From Christensenella timonensis (GTDB lineage Bacteria; Bacillota; Clostridia; Christensenellales; Christensenellaceae), in the NCBI RefSeq assembly GCF_900087015.1, contig NZ_FLKP01000002.1, positions 310,001 through 374,000 on the forward strand: a stretch of 64,000 bases of DNA, written 5' to 3'. Shown piece by piece: positions 49,992-58,625 of the stretch (the stretch's first letter is position 1; each line of letters starts with the position of its first letter). A model generated the notes under the pieces. The model searched no databases. It was not told the origin of the DNA and saw only the letters and a list, made by a program, of their open reading frames with translations. Position numbers and translations under genes: made by a program.

Positions 49992-50870
49992 ATGCTTACC
50001 ATAGAACATCTGGAAGTGACTTATAAAAAACGGGCAGCGCTTTCGATCACCCATCCCATTACGATCAAGAAGAGCGACCGGATCGGCATCATCGGTTCCA
50101 ACGGCGCGGGCAAGACGACTCTTCTCAAATCCGTTCTGGGGCTGACGCGCTATACCGGGCGCATCAGCACCCGGCTGCGGCCGGAGGACATTGCCGCGCA
50201 CATGCAGCAAAACAATTACGTGAAGACCATGCCCGTGCGCTATATCATGGAGACCATCCTCGGCACAGGCATCAAAAACGATCGAAAGCTGCAAGGGCTG
50301 GTCGACTTTTTTGATTTCGGCGGCTGCCTTAATAAGCGCTTTCAAATCCTTTCCGGCGGCGAAAAACAGCGCTTTACCATCATCCTCGTGCTCATGCAGG
50401 ACGCGCCGCTCACCTTTTTTGACGAGGTGACTTCCGGGCTCGATTTTGAAACGCGCCAAAAGCTGATGGATAAACTCGCCAGCTGGTATACGGATAAAAC
50501 GACGGCGCTGTGCATCGTTTCGCACTACTATGACGAACTGGAGCGCATCGCGGACAAATTGCTGATCTTAGAGGACGGCTTTGTGGTGGATTTCGGAAGT
50601 ACGCACGACCTGTTTTCAAAATATTGCGGGAACGCGATCATGACGATCGAAAATACGCAGCGAAACCGCGTTATCACGAAAGGCTTTCCTACCATAGAAT
50701 CCCCGCGGCATCTGCTCTCCTTCTCCTGTCCGGATGAGGCGGCGGAAGCGGCGCTTTCTTCCCTGCTGATCCGCCATGATATCAACTATAAGCGGAGCAA
50801 CCAGGATATTGAAAGCATCTTCACCAATGCTGTGAAGCATTTTTATGAGGCGAAGGGAGAAACGGTATGA
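49992..50870 (+). CDS. ABC transporter ATP-binding protein
   Basis: A 292-residue exporter ATPase. Walker A GSNGAGKTTLLK, signature LSGGEKQRFTIILVL, Walker B PLTFFDEVTSGLDFETRQ and H-loop CIVSHYYDELERI are intact. A C-terminal extension of about 60 residues (after RNRVITKGFPTIESPRH) resembles the regulatory tail seen in drug exporters. The ATG at 49992 has GGGAGGTGG six bases ahead. Its stop overlaps the permease start (ATGA at 50867-50870). Confidence 0.9.
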   Translation: MLTIEHLEVTYKKRAALSITHPITIKKSDRIGIIGSNGAGKTTLLKSVLGLTRYTGRISTRLRPEDIAAHMQQNNYVKTMPVRYIMETILGTGIKNDRKLQGLVDFFDFGGCLNKRFQILSGGEKQRFTIILVLMQDAPLTFFDEVTSGLDFETRQKLMDKLASWYTDKTTALCIVSHYYDELERIADKLLILEDGFVVDFGSTHDLFSKYCGNAIMTIENTQRNRVITKGFPTIESPRHLLSFSCPDEAAEAALSSLLIRHDINYKRSNQDIESIFTNAVKHFYEAKGETV

Positions 50871-51637
50871 ATGCAAAGAAATTGAGCCTGCGGCTGGTCG
50901 GGTACGAGCTGCGCAACACGGCGGGCAACTGGTTCACGATCTTTTTCGGCATCGCTTTCCCCATTTTGATGTCCCTGCTCATTGCCAATGTTTTTGTGGG
51001 ACAAATCCCCACCTCGGCGATCCCTGCGGCAAATACGGGCGTTTTCATCACCATGAGCCTGATCATCCCGCTGGCGACGCTGCTGATCGGCTATGCGGCA
51101 AATTATTCGCAGGAGCTCGAAAACGAAGTGCCGCTGCGCTTCCGCCTGTTTGGCTTTCGCGAGCAAAGCATGCTGGGTGCAAAAATGATCGCCAACCTGA
51201 TTTTTATGACGATCGCCCTCGCGATTTATACCGTTGCGGACTATCTTTTGCTTGATATTCAGGTGCCGCAGCTTTCCTCCGCGCTGATCCTGATCGCCGC
51301 GCTTTACGTCCTCGCCGTCATTTTGTTTGTGCTGGCGCACGCGATCTCCTCCCTGACCGGGAAATTCGGCCCTACCTACGGCATCACGATGACCTTGTAT
51401 TTTGGTTTTATGGTGATCTGCGGCATGATGGGCGTAAGCGTCGACCGCTTGCCCGAAGGTTTGCAGGCTGTGGCGGGTGCTTTGCCCATGACGTATATCA
51501 GCCGCGATTTTGCAGGCTTCTGGCAGGGCGGCAGCTACGATTTCACGCCGCTGCTGTCGTCCTTCCTGCTGCTTGGCCTGATCGCCTGCGCGTTCCTCTT
51601 TGCAAGCATCTGGAAAAACAAACGCAAGATCAGTTAA
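50867..51637 (+). CDS. ABC-2 type transporter permease
   Basis: A 256-residue membrane protein with six hydrophobic segments (for example NWFTIFFGIAFPILMSLLIANVFV, TGVFITMSLIIPLATLLIGYAANY, and a last one LLSSFLLLGLIACAFLFASIW). It has the size and order of ABC-2 permeases of the drug-export type and pairs with the ATPase before it. A decayed MerR-type regulator (TipA-like) overlaps its 3' end on the opposite strand, a common genetic neighbour of such exporters. Confidence 0.87.
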   Translation: MNAKKLSLRLVGYELRNTAGNWFTIFFGIAFPILMSLLIANVFVGQIPTSAIPAANTGVFITMSLIIPLATLLIGYAANYSQELENEVPLRFRLFGFREQSMLGAKMIANLIFMTIALAIYTVADYLLLDIQVPQLSSALILIAALYVLAVILFVLAHAISSLTGKFGPTYGITMTLYFGFMVICGMMGVSVDRLPEGLQAVAGALPMTYISRDFAGFWQGGSYDFTPLLSSFLLLGLIACAFLFASIWKNKRKIS

Positions 51638-51736
51638 GGCAATAGATCCTAATTGCCTCGCTCATGAATTCGGCGAGACCGGGGGCGTGTGCACGCTGAC
51701 CCCTGCGCAAAGCGAAACTTCGTGTACTGTTTTCAT
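51630..51736 (-). pseudogene. Internally deleted MerR/TipA-type regulator gene
   Basis: On the minus strand, an ATG with GGAGGCG upstream begins MKTVHEVSLCAGVSVHT, the opening of a MerR DNA-binding domain. After about 17 codons the sequence shifts frame and reads PGLAEFMSEAIRIYCLN and a stop, which is like the end of the TipAS ligand-binding domain. About 200 codons in between are missing and the frame is broken. Upstream, TTGACC and TATAGG with an 18-19 base spacing and the palindrome TAACGTTA form a MerR-type promoter that has survived. The regulator is therefore lost, while its promoter and both gene ends remain. Confidence 0.6.
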
Positions 51737-51799
51737 GCCACGCCTCCTTTCTGGCTTTTATCCTATACTATGACGTAACGTTATGGTCAAGCAAAATTT

Positions 51800-52585
51800 T
51801 TAGATTTTGATGGGCAGCAGCATGGCAGGGTCTGTTTCGACCGCGAACTCTGTCATATTGACCCAGTAACGCTTGGGCATCATGCTCATGCGGCAGCGCG
51901 GGTTTTCGCGCTCCTTGATGGCGATCGTATCATAAAACATCTTCCACAGCCTGCGGAACTGCCGTTCCTCTTCGCTGGGGGCGGGCATACTGAAATGTTC
52001 GACCGCGTTGATCTGCATCTTCCCTTTTTCGTAAGTAAGCGCCATCCCGTGCGTCGTATCGTAGATCAAAAAGGCCTCGTTTGGGAAACGCTCCGCAAAA
52101 TGTTGTCCCAAAAAAGGCAGCACAAAATTTTTGGGTGTGACCTGCGTGGCCAGCACCTGGTCGTATACGGAAAAGCGGATAAACTCCTTTAAGAGGTGCG
52201 CTTCGTTGCCCAGGCGTTTCACCGCCTTGAAAAGCACGTTCACCACGTCGTCCGATAAGAGCCGCATGACCTTTGCGCCCATGCGGAACCCTTTGTGTAA
52301 AAAGAGGAGGATATAGCGCTCCTTTTGCGGCAGGCAGGTGAGGTAGGCGCGCCGGATGAAGGAAAGCGCCTCTGCGTTGATTTTTTTGGGGATGGCTGCG
52401 AGCACGCGTTTTGCCTTTGCCCCGTCCGTCAAGATCTCCTTTTCCGCAAACAGGCTCATTTGCCCCGCGCCCGGCCCGTTTATTTCCTGCGGAATCTCTT
52501 TTTTCTCAAAACTTTCAAACACGCAGGTAAGAAGCCCGTCGAAGCTCCCGTCGTAGCGGTAATTTATAACTGTCCCGTCAGGCAT
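51800..52585 (-). CDS. TIGR03915 family DNA metabolism/repair protein
   Basis: A 261-residue protein of the TIGR03915 group. It shows the conserved start PDGTVINYRYDGSFDGLLTCVFESFEKKEIPQEI and the segment PKNFVLPFLGQHFAERFPNEAFLIYDTTHGMALTYEKG. The family always pairs with the radical-SAM protein encoded next to it, and fused forms carry uracil-DNA-glycosylase domains, so DNA repair is inferred. GGAGGAGATG precedes the ATG at 52585; the start lies 22 bases inside the end of the radical-SAM gene. Confidence 0.85.
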   Translation of the reverse strand: MPDGTVINYRYDGSFDGLLTCVFESFEKKEIPQEINGPGAGQMSLFAEKEILTDGAKAKRVLAAIPKKINAEALSFIRRAYLTCLPQKERYILLFLHKGFRMGAKVMRLLSDDVVNVLFKAVKRLGNEAHLLKEFIRFSVYDQVLATQVTPKNFVLPFLGQHFAERFPNEAFLIYDTTHGMALTYEKGKMQINAVEHFSMPAPSEEERQFRRLWKMFYDTIAIKERENPRCRMSMMPKRYWVNMTEFAVETDPAMLLPIKI

Positions 52586-53886
52586 TTCTGCATCTCCTCC
52601 CCCAATAGTCCGTTTTGCTCGAACAGTGAAAGCTGCTTGCTTCCATTGGGGCAATACGGGCTTAGCTTGTATTGCGCAAGCGTCTTTTTGGACATCATCG
52701 AAACGAGCACATCCTCCTGCGTGAAGCGCGCGGTGTCATGCATTTTTCCGCCGCAGGTAAGGAAATATTTCGCACGTTTCAAAACAACGCCCAGCTTTTT
52801 CAGCCCGTCAAAATTCAGCGAACACGCGCGGCGCGCGTACAAAATGCGCTTTGCGCTGCGTACGCCGATACCCGGCACGCGCAGCAGCTCTTCATAGGGC
52901 GCGCGGTTGACCTCTATGGGAAAGCGGTCCATATTGTGCAGCGCCCAATTGCATTTTGGGTCGATGAACGGGTTGAAGTTCGGATTCTTCTCGTCCAGTA
53001 TTTCGCTTGCGGAAAACTGGTAAAAGCGCAGCAGCCAGTCCGCCTGGTAAAGCCTGTGCTCGCGCAGCAAAGGCGGCTTGGTATCGAGCGAAGGCAGCAG
53101 TGTGTTTTCCACCACCGGGATATAGGCGGAAAAGAACACGCGCTTCAACTGGTATTTTTTATATAAGCCCTCCGTGAGGTTCAAGATCTGGAAGTCCGTT
53201 TCGGGCGTCGCGCCGACGATCATCTGTGTGCTCTGCCCTGCGGGGACAAATTTGGGCGCGTGCTTATACACCGTTATCTCCTGCTTGTTTTCCCGCTTGC
53301 GGTCGCGGATAAATTCCATTGGCTTTAGTACCGCGTCCCTGGTCTTGTCGGGCGCCAATAATTGCAGGCTGCCTGACGAAGGCATCTCGATGTTGACGCT
53401 CATCCTGTCCGCGAGCATCCCCAGCCGTTCGATCAGGCCTGCCGACGCGCCGGGGATCGCCTTGGCATGGATATAGCCGTAAAACTTATACTCCTCGCGC
53501 AAAATGCGCAATGTTTCGATCATCAGCTCGCAGGTATAATCAGCGCTTTTGGCAACGCCCGAACTCAAAAACAATCCTTCGATGTAATTCCGTTTATAGA
53601 AATGGATGGTCAGGTCGGCAAGCTCGCGCGGCGTGAACATGGCGCGCGGCACATCGTTGGAAACCCGGTTTACACAGTATTTACAATCGTATACGCATAC
53701 GTTTGTCATCAGCACCTTGAGCAGCGAGATACAGCGGCCGTCCGCCGCAAAGCTGTGGCAGATACCGCACGAAACACTGCTGCCGATGCCGCCCGGCCCC
53801 GCTTTCCTGTCCACGCCGCTCGACGTACACGCAACATCGTATTTTGCCGAATCCGCAAGGATCTCCAGCTTTTCAAAAATATCCAT
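52564..53886 (-). CDS. Putative DNA modification/repair radical SAM protein (TIGR03916)
   Basis: A 440-residue radical SAM enzyme. The 4Fe-4S motif is C64-x3-C68-x2-C71 in MTNVCVYDCKYCVNRV, with extra cysteines at 40, 43 and 52 that may bind a second cluster. A helix-hairpin-helix DNA-binding element, LLRVPGIGVRSAKRIL, is at about residues 355-370. It acts with the TIGR03915 partner downstream; the reaction is unknown. The start at 53886 follows GGGAGGCG. Gene order radical-SAM then TIGR03915 is the usual one. Confidence 0.9.
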   Translation of the reverse strand: MDIFEKLEILADSAKYDVACTSSGVDRKAGPGGIGSSVSCGICHSFAADGRCISLLKVLMTNVCVYDCKYCVNRVSNDVPRAMFTPRELADLTIHFYKRNYIEGLFLSSGVAKSADYTCELMIETLRILREEYKFYGYIHAKAIPGASAGLIERLGMLADRMSVNIEMPSSGSLQLLAPDKTRDAVLKPMEFIRDRKRENKQEITVYKHAPKFVPAGQSTQMIVGATPETDFQILNLTEGLYKKYQLKRVFFSAYIPVVENTLLPSLDTKPPLLREHRLYQADWLLRFYQFSASEILDEKNPNFNPFIDPKCNWALHNMDRFPIEVNRAPYEELLRVPGIGVRSAKRILYARRACSLNFDGLKKLGVVLKRAKYFLTCGGKMHDTARFTQEDVLVSMMSKKTLAQYKLSPYCPNGSKQLSLFEQNGLLGEEMQKCLTGQL

Positions 53887-53968
53887 ACCGCACACGCCTC
53901 CCGGGGATTTGTTCCAGTATATCACACCCATATGCCAGATCCGGTCTATGAAAAAAATTTTAATTTTT

Positions 53969-55360
53969 TCAGGTATCCCTTCCCAGCTTGTCAAGCGGGA
54001 AAGGCGGCAACGCCAGCGGTTTTACCGCGATCGACATGAGCAGGGCGGGGTTATCGTCTGCCGCCACCCTGTTGGAGCTCAGCGCGCCACACGTCCGGCA
54101 GCGGTGTATGAGCGCCCATTCGCCGTTTTTACGAACCCACACGCCGATCGGTTCCATCACGCCTTTACACAAAGACGCCCTGTCTCCCGGTTCGTTATCC
54201 ACATGGATACTGGACAAGCAGTTTGGGCAATGGTTGCGGTGCCCGCTGCCTGCGCCTTCAGCAGCGACATGTGTCCCACACACCTTGCAGGTGAATGTTT
54301 CCAGACAGGGCGTGTGTCGGTAATCCGTCTTTTTGGCTTGTCTTACAATTTGGGCGATTTGTTTATGCCGCTGTTTTTTCTGCTTCAGATACGCTTCTTT
54401 ATCATCGGAATACCTGGCCTCAGCTTTCAGCGCAACATAGCTCTCCCATCGTTTCAGGGACAGCGCTCCCTTTGCAATCGCCGCCTTGACCGCGCAACCC
54501 GGCTCGCTCTGGTGGCTGCAATCGGCAAATTTGCAACTGCCGAGGTACTGCTCCACATCTGCAAACGCCTCGTCAAGCCCTGCCCTCACATCCCACATGC
54601 CAAGCTCGCGCATACCGGGCGTATCGATCACCATCACACCGCTTTCCAGCATAAAAAGCTGACGGGCCGTGGTGGTGTGACGGCCCTTGCCGTCGCTCTT
54701 CCTGATATCATTTACCGCCATAACCTTTTTACCTGAAAGCCTGTTTAACAGGCTTGACTTTCCCACCCCCGACGAGCCGAGAAGCACGATCGTTTTGCGC
54801 GGCTTTAGGTAGTCCGCCAACGCATCGAAGCCAAAGCCCGTTTTCGTACTGACTGCAAACGCATCCACTCCCGCGGCTACCCTCTGAACGGCGCGCAGGT
54901 AGCTGCTGTGGTCTTCCGCCAAATCTGCCTTGGTCAACAGGATGACAGGGATTGCGTTTGATTGCCGGGATAGCGTTAAATACCGCTCCAAACGTTTTGG
55001 ATTAAAATCATGATTTAAGGACTGCATGATAAAAACATAGTCAAAGTTAGCGGCGACCGCCTGTTCGCCACGCCCGGGCGTAGGATCCCTACGGGAAAAA
55101 TATGTCCTGCGGGGTAACGTGCCGATAATTCGGCTGTCTCCGTCCGGTACATAGTCGATCTGTACAAAATCCCCCACTGTGGGGAAGCTCTCTCCGCCTT
55201 TTCCATAATAAACGCTTGCTTTCAGCCTTCCATAGAGCTCTCCGTGCCCGCTTATGAGGGCATACCGCTCCTTATAGACGGCAGTTACTCTTGCCGGAAT
55301 CCCTTTGATCGGTTCCTGCAGCATATTTGGTGTCAGACCGTAGTCTGTTAAATTCATCAT
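53969..55360 (-). CDS. rsgA: Ribosome small-subunit GTPase RsgA with C-terminal RNHCP domain
   Basis: A 463-residue protein. Residues 1-70 form the OB fold. The circularly permuted GTPase follows with G4 LLTKADL (141-147), G1 GSSGVGKSS (195-203), G2-like TTTAR and G3 DTPGM (246-250), then the zinc knuckle with C276, C281, H283 and C289. This is normal RsgA, which checks maturation of the 30S subunit. Unlike E. coli RsgA (about 350 residues), it continues from about residue 354 into an RNHCP domain, named for the RNHCP motif, with Cys at 358, 361, 378, 381, 421 and 424. AAGGAG supports the start at 55360. Confidence 0.92.
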   Translation of the reverse strand: MMNLTDYGLTPNMLQEPIKGIPARVTAVYKERYALISGHGELYGRLKASVYYGKGGESFPTVGDFVQIDYVPDGDSRIIGTLPRRTYFSRRDPTPGRGEQAVAANFDYVFIMQSLNHDFNPKRLERYLTLSRQSNAIPVILLTKADLAEDHSSYLRAVQRVAAGVDAFAVSTKTGFGFDALADYLKPRKTIVLLGSSGVGKSSLLNRLSGKKVMAVNDIRKSDGKGRHTTTARQLFMLESGVMVIDTPGMRELGMWDVRAGLDEAFADVEQYLGSCKFADCSHQSEPGCAVKAAIAKGALSLKRWESYVALKAEARYSDDKEAYLKQKKQRHKQIAQIVRQAKKTDYRHTPCLETFTCKVCGTHVAAEGAGSGHRNHCPNCLSSIHVDNEPGDRASLCKGVMEPIGVWVRKNGEWALIHRCRTCGALSSNRVAADDNPALLMSIAVKPLALPPFPLDKLGRDT

Positions 55361-55409
55361 TTGGAATCTCCTTGTTGATTCAGCGAAAATTGAAAACAGG
55401 CATAAAAAT

Positions 55410-55449
55410 ACCGCAGGAAGCAGCCTTTTTTTGTGGCTCAAACTGCGGT
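55410..55449. promoter_or_regulatory. Stem-loop in the rsgA leader
   Basis: ACCGCAG (55410-55416) pairs with CTGCGGT (55443-55449), with an inner AGCC/GGCT pair. On the minus strand a T run follows, so it may be a leader attenuator of rsgA. Between here and 55895 I see no convincing gene; the only frames are short, without ribosome sites. Confidence 0.45.
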
Positions 55450-55719
55450 TTTTCCATAAAAATAACACACCCCGCGGTGTGCTACAACAGACAGTTATAG
55501 TATTCACAAAAGGTTACCTTGTACGGCATGGCAAACCGGGGATAATTGCTCCCGCGCTTACGCAGCCCATATTCAATTTTAGAAAACAGCCTCCACATAG
55601 ATGGCCGACATCAACATGCAACTCCTTTTGTTCCGCATTCTGCGGAATAATTTTTTATATCATAACATATGTTCCTCCCCAATGCAATGAAAAAAAGAAT
55701 CGCCCTTATTTTTTCCTTT

Positions 55720-55820
55720 TGTGACCGGTATTGTGACCAAAAACAAAAATATTTCCCAAAGTCTCACGTTTCGCGAAATATCTGCGACGCCAAACTCTTT
55801 TTGTGACCATTCGTGTGACC
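55720..55820 (+). promoter_or_regulatory. Two pairs of TGTGACC direct repeats
   Basis: TGTGACC occurs at 55720-55726 and 55732-55738, and again at 55802-55808 and 55814-55820, each pair with a 12-base period and the pairs 82 bases apart. Direct repeats one helical turn apart are typical of OmpR/PhoB-type or similar response-regulator sites. They lie upstream of the surface-protein gene starting at 55896. A palindrome TTTCGCGAAA stands between them. Confidence 0.55.
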
Positions 55821-55895
55821 TGCGATGGTTAAAATGAGGTCAATGCAAAATCAATAACAAATGAAATCAATGCCGTATTGACGGAGGATGAGCAA

Positions 55896-58520
55896 ATGTG
55901 TACGAACAAAAAAACAGCAAGAAAAAATAGAAAGGGATGCAAGGCCTTTCTGTGTGCAGTCCTTGCAGGCGTGATGGTCTTTGGCGTCTCCGGCGTGGCT
56001 TTCGCGGCGGACTGGTACATTGACAACGGCGATATCACCGTGGAGGCCGGCGAGGGCGGCCACAACGTCACGCAGTCCGGCAGCACCACATGGGACGATA
56101 CGGAAGTGGTCATCAAACAAAACGACCAGGAAAACGCGACCAGCAATACCGTCACGGTAAAGGGCGACGAAAACAACAAAGCGGAAGTAACGCTGGACGG
56201 TGTGAATATCGAGGCGGAAAGCGGCAAGGCAGGCGTCAAGGTGGAAGGCGAGGCCGATATCACGCTTGCGGAAGGTTCGGAAAACAAAGTGACCGGCGGC
56301 AGCGGCGCGGCAGGCGTCGAAGTGGAAGCAGGCGACAGCGTAACCATCAGGGGCGAAGGCAGCCTTGAGGCAAACGGCGGGCTCAACGGCGCGGGCATCG
56401 GCAGCGGAGAACGCCAGCACGCGGGCGACATCACGATCGAAGGCGGAACGGTCAACGCGAACGGCGGCGGATATATCCAGGGCAATGGCGGCGGCGCGGG
56501 TATCGGCGGCGGCAATAACGGCCATGGAGGAAACGTAACCATCAATGGCGGCGATGTGACGGCAACCGGCCAGGGCGGCGGCGCAGGCATCGGCGGCGGT
56601 AGCAATGGCTATAACGCGGCGACGGGAAACGGCGCGACCGTAACGGTCAATGACGGCAAAGTAAACGCGACCGGCGGTAACCAGGGTGCGGGCATCGGCG
56701 GCGGGTTCCAGCGGACAGGCGACGTAACGGTCACCGGCGGCGACATAACGGCGCAGGGCGGCAGCACGGGCGGCGCGGGCATCGGCGGCGGGCTTTACGG
56801 TTGGGGCGAGGCCAACACAGTAACGATCACAGGCGGAAAAATTGACGCGACGGGCGGCGGTTCTGCAAGCCTTGGCGGCGCAGGCATCGGCACGGGCGGC
56901 AGAGGTAGCAGCGTGGCGGGCGGTACGATCACCATTACAGGCAATGCGGAAATCACCGCACAAGGCGGCTCCGGCGCAGCCGGTATCGGCGGCGGCGATA
57001 AACAAAACAGCGGTACGATCACTATTGACGGCGCGGCCGTCAGCGCTTCAGGCGGTAACAACGGCGCAGGGATCGGCAGCGGCGCAGACGGCGCCATTGG
57101 CGTCATCACAATAAACAGCGGCAAAATAAATGCGGTAGGCGGCCAGGGCGGCGCAGGCGTTGGCGGCGGCGCGAGAAACCAGGGCGGCACGGTTGAAATA
57201 GGCGAAAACGCATCCGTAACGGCAATCGCGGGAACGGGCGCAGCCGGTGTTGGCGGCGGCACTTATGGCAAGGCCGGAACCATCATCATCAAGCAGGGCG
57301 CAAAGGTCTACGCATTTTCGGACGGCACAAGAAAATGGGCGATCGATATCGATAACGGCACATTATCGCAGATCGAAGGCATGCTGAACGGAAGATTCGA
57401 GGGGATCAGCGACAAAGGCAAGGTAGACGATACCACGGCTCTTCCCCTTGGGACAGAGGTCACGCTCAATATCGTCGATGCGGACGGCAATGTGATCGAT
57501 ACGATCACGCTTCCGGTCTTTTATGAAAACAAAGTCTTAAAGGACGAAAACGGCAAAACCATATGGGACGAAAATGGCAATCCGAAGGTTGAAAAAGTAT
57601 GGCACACCTATCATTCCTTCGCATTGCAGCTTCCGGACGGCGAATACTATATCCAGAACAGCGACAACCAGTATCGCAACCAGTTTACGGATTATCCGTA
57701 CGACGTGGCGGATCTTTCGGACAGGGGCATGCTGTTCGTGGTAAAAGACGGGCAGATGCTGAATTACGACGAAATCAACTGGACGGATACCAATCCGCTC
57801 CCGACACCTGAGCCGAAGCCCGATCCTGAAAATCCGGGCGGTACGGTCGATCCTGGCCCTGGGCAGCCGGATGTATCGCCGGGAGAGCCTGTCGTTCCAG
57901 AAAATCCAGATAACGGCGGCACGATAACGCCGGATGTACCTGCGATCACGCCTGATACTCCTGGCGTCATCACCCCGGCAACGCCCGACGCGGTTGTCCC
58001 GGTAGCGCAGGTTTTGACAGATACCCCTGCGGCGGCAAACCCGCAGGCGGTAACGATCCCTGAGCAGCAGGCCCCGCTTGCTTCCGGGCAAGCGCAGGGA
58101 CAGGAAGGCCAGGACGATGTGCAGATTAAAGACCCCCAGGTACCGCTTGCATCCGGGAACGGTTCACTGGGCGACGCGCACTGGGCACTTTTGAACCTGA
58201 TCCTGATGCTCGCGACGGCGGTCATCATGATCGTGCTGCTCGTCGGTTATTTCACCGGTAAAAAGCACAAGGACAAGCAGACGCAGCAAAAAGGCGAGCT
58301 CAAACGGCGCGGCGTCGCGCGGCTGCTGAGCATCCTGCCGGGCGTTGGCGCGGTGATCGCTTTCCTGCTCACGGAGAACATGCGCCTGTCCATGCAGTTT
58401 ACGGACGAATGGACGCTGCTGATGGCAGTCATTGCCATCGTGCAGGCAGTCATCATATTCTTCACCTTCAAAAAACACAAGGATGGGGAAACGCAGGTAC
58501 CCGAAACACAAAACGTATAA
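55896..58520 (+). CDS. Large glycine-rich repeat surface protein with C-terminal membrane domain
   Basis: An 874-residue exported protein of unknown function. The signal peptide (residues 1-38, basic start then AVLAGVMVFGVSGVAFA) is followed by a region of repeats from about residue 120 to 465 with a recurring GGAGIGGG ... VTINGGDVTATGG pattern of roughly 25-35 residues, the type that forms a parallel beta-helix or beta-roll. A globular stretch, a proline-rich spacer (PKPDPENPGGTVDPGPG, about 630-700), and a C-terminal domain with about three membrane helices (from residue 762) come after. There is no LPXTG motif. GGAGG nine bases upstream fixes the ATG at 55896. Adhesin or polysaccharide binding is a guess. 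Confidence 0.85.
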   Translation: MCTNKKTARKNRKGCKAFLCAVLAGVMVFGVSGVAFAADWYIDNGDITVEAGEGGHNVTQSGSTTWDDTEVVIKQNDQENATSNTVTVKGDENNKAEVTLDGVNIEAESGKAGVKVEGEADITLAEGSENKVTGGSGAAGVEVEAGDSVTIRGEGSLEANGGLNGAGIGSGERQHAGDITIEGGTVNANGGGYIQGNGGGAGIGGGNNGHGGNVTINGGDVTATGQGGGAGIGGGSNGYNAATGNGATVTVNDGKVNATGGNQGAGIGGGFQRTGDVTVTGGDITAQGGSTGGAGIGGGLYGWGEANTVTITGGKIDATGGGSASLGGAGIGTGGRGSSVAGGTITITGNAEITAQGGSGAAGIGGGDKQNSGTITIDGAAVSASGGNNGAGIGSGADGAIGVITINSGKINAVGGQGGAGVGGGARNQGGTVEIGENASVTAIAGTGAAGVGGGTYGKAGTIIIKQGAKVYAFSDGTRKWAIDIDNGTLSQIEGMLNGRFEGISDKGKVDDTTALPLGTEVTLNIVDADGNVIDTITLPVFYENKVLKDENGKTIWDENGNPKVEKVWHTYHSFALQLPDGEYYIQNSDNQYRNQFTDYPYDVADLSDRGMLFVVKDGQMLNYDEINWTDTNPLPTPEPKPDPENPGGTVDPGPGQPDVSPGEPVVPENPDNGGTITPDVPAITPDTPGVITPATPDAVVPVAQVLTDTPAAANPQAVTIPEQQAPLASGQAQGQEGQDDVQIKDPQVPLASGNGSLGDAHWALLNLILMLATAVIMIVLLVGYFTGKKHKDKQTQQKGELKRRGVARLLSILPGVGAVIAFLLTENMRLSMQFTDEWTLLMAVIAIVQAVIIFFTFKKHKDGETQVPETQNV

Positions 58521-58526
58521 ATCAAC

Positions 58527-58563
58527 AACCAAAGGCAATGCGCAACGCATTGCCTTTTTGGTT
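58527..58563 (+). terminator. Terminator of the surface-protein gene
   Basis: AACCAAAGGCAATGCG pairs with CGCATTGCCTTTTTGGTT, loop CAA, with a T5 inside the right arm. Confidence 0.9.
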
Positions 58564-58625
58564 GTTTGTACCTTTCTAAAACCTGTTATAATTGAATCAA
58601 ATATATGACCAGGGGGAAACGCCGT

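Noticed and set aside
55431-55724. Plus-strand frame of 97 codons upstream of the surface protein
   Set aside because: No ribosome site, it starts inside the rsgA leader hairpin, and its residues match no fold I know.
55851-57005. Long open frame on the minus strand opposite the repeat protein
   Set aside because: Produced by the GC-rich repeats of the plus-strand gene; amino-acid content is Ala/Arg-biased and no start signal exists.
56400-57290. Tandem DNA satellite within the surface-protein gene
   Set aside because: The repeats are conserved at protein level but diverged in DNA and irregular in length, so they are reported as protein repeats rather than a DNA satellite.
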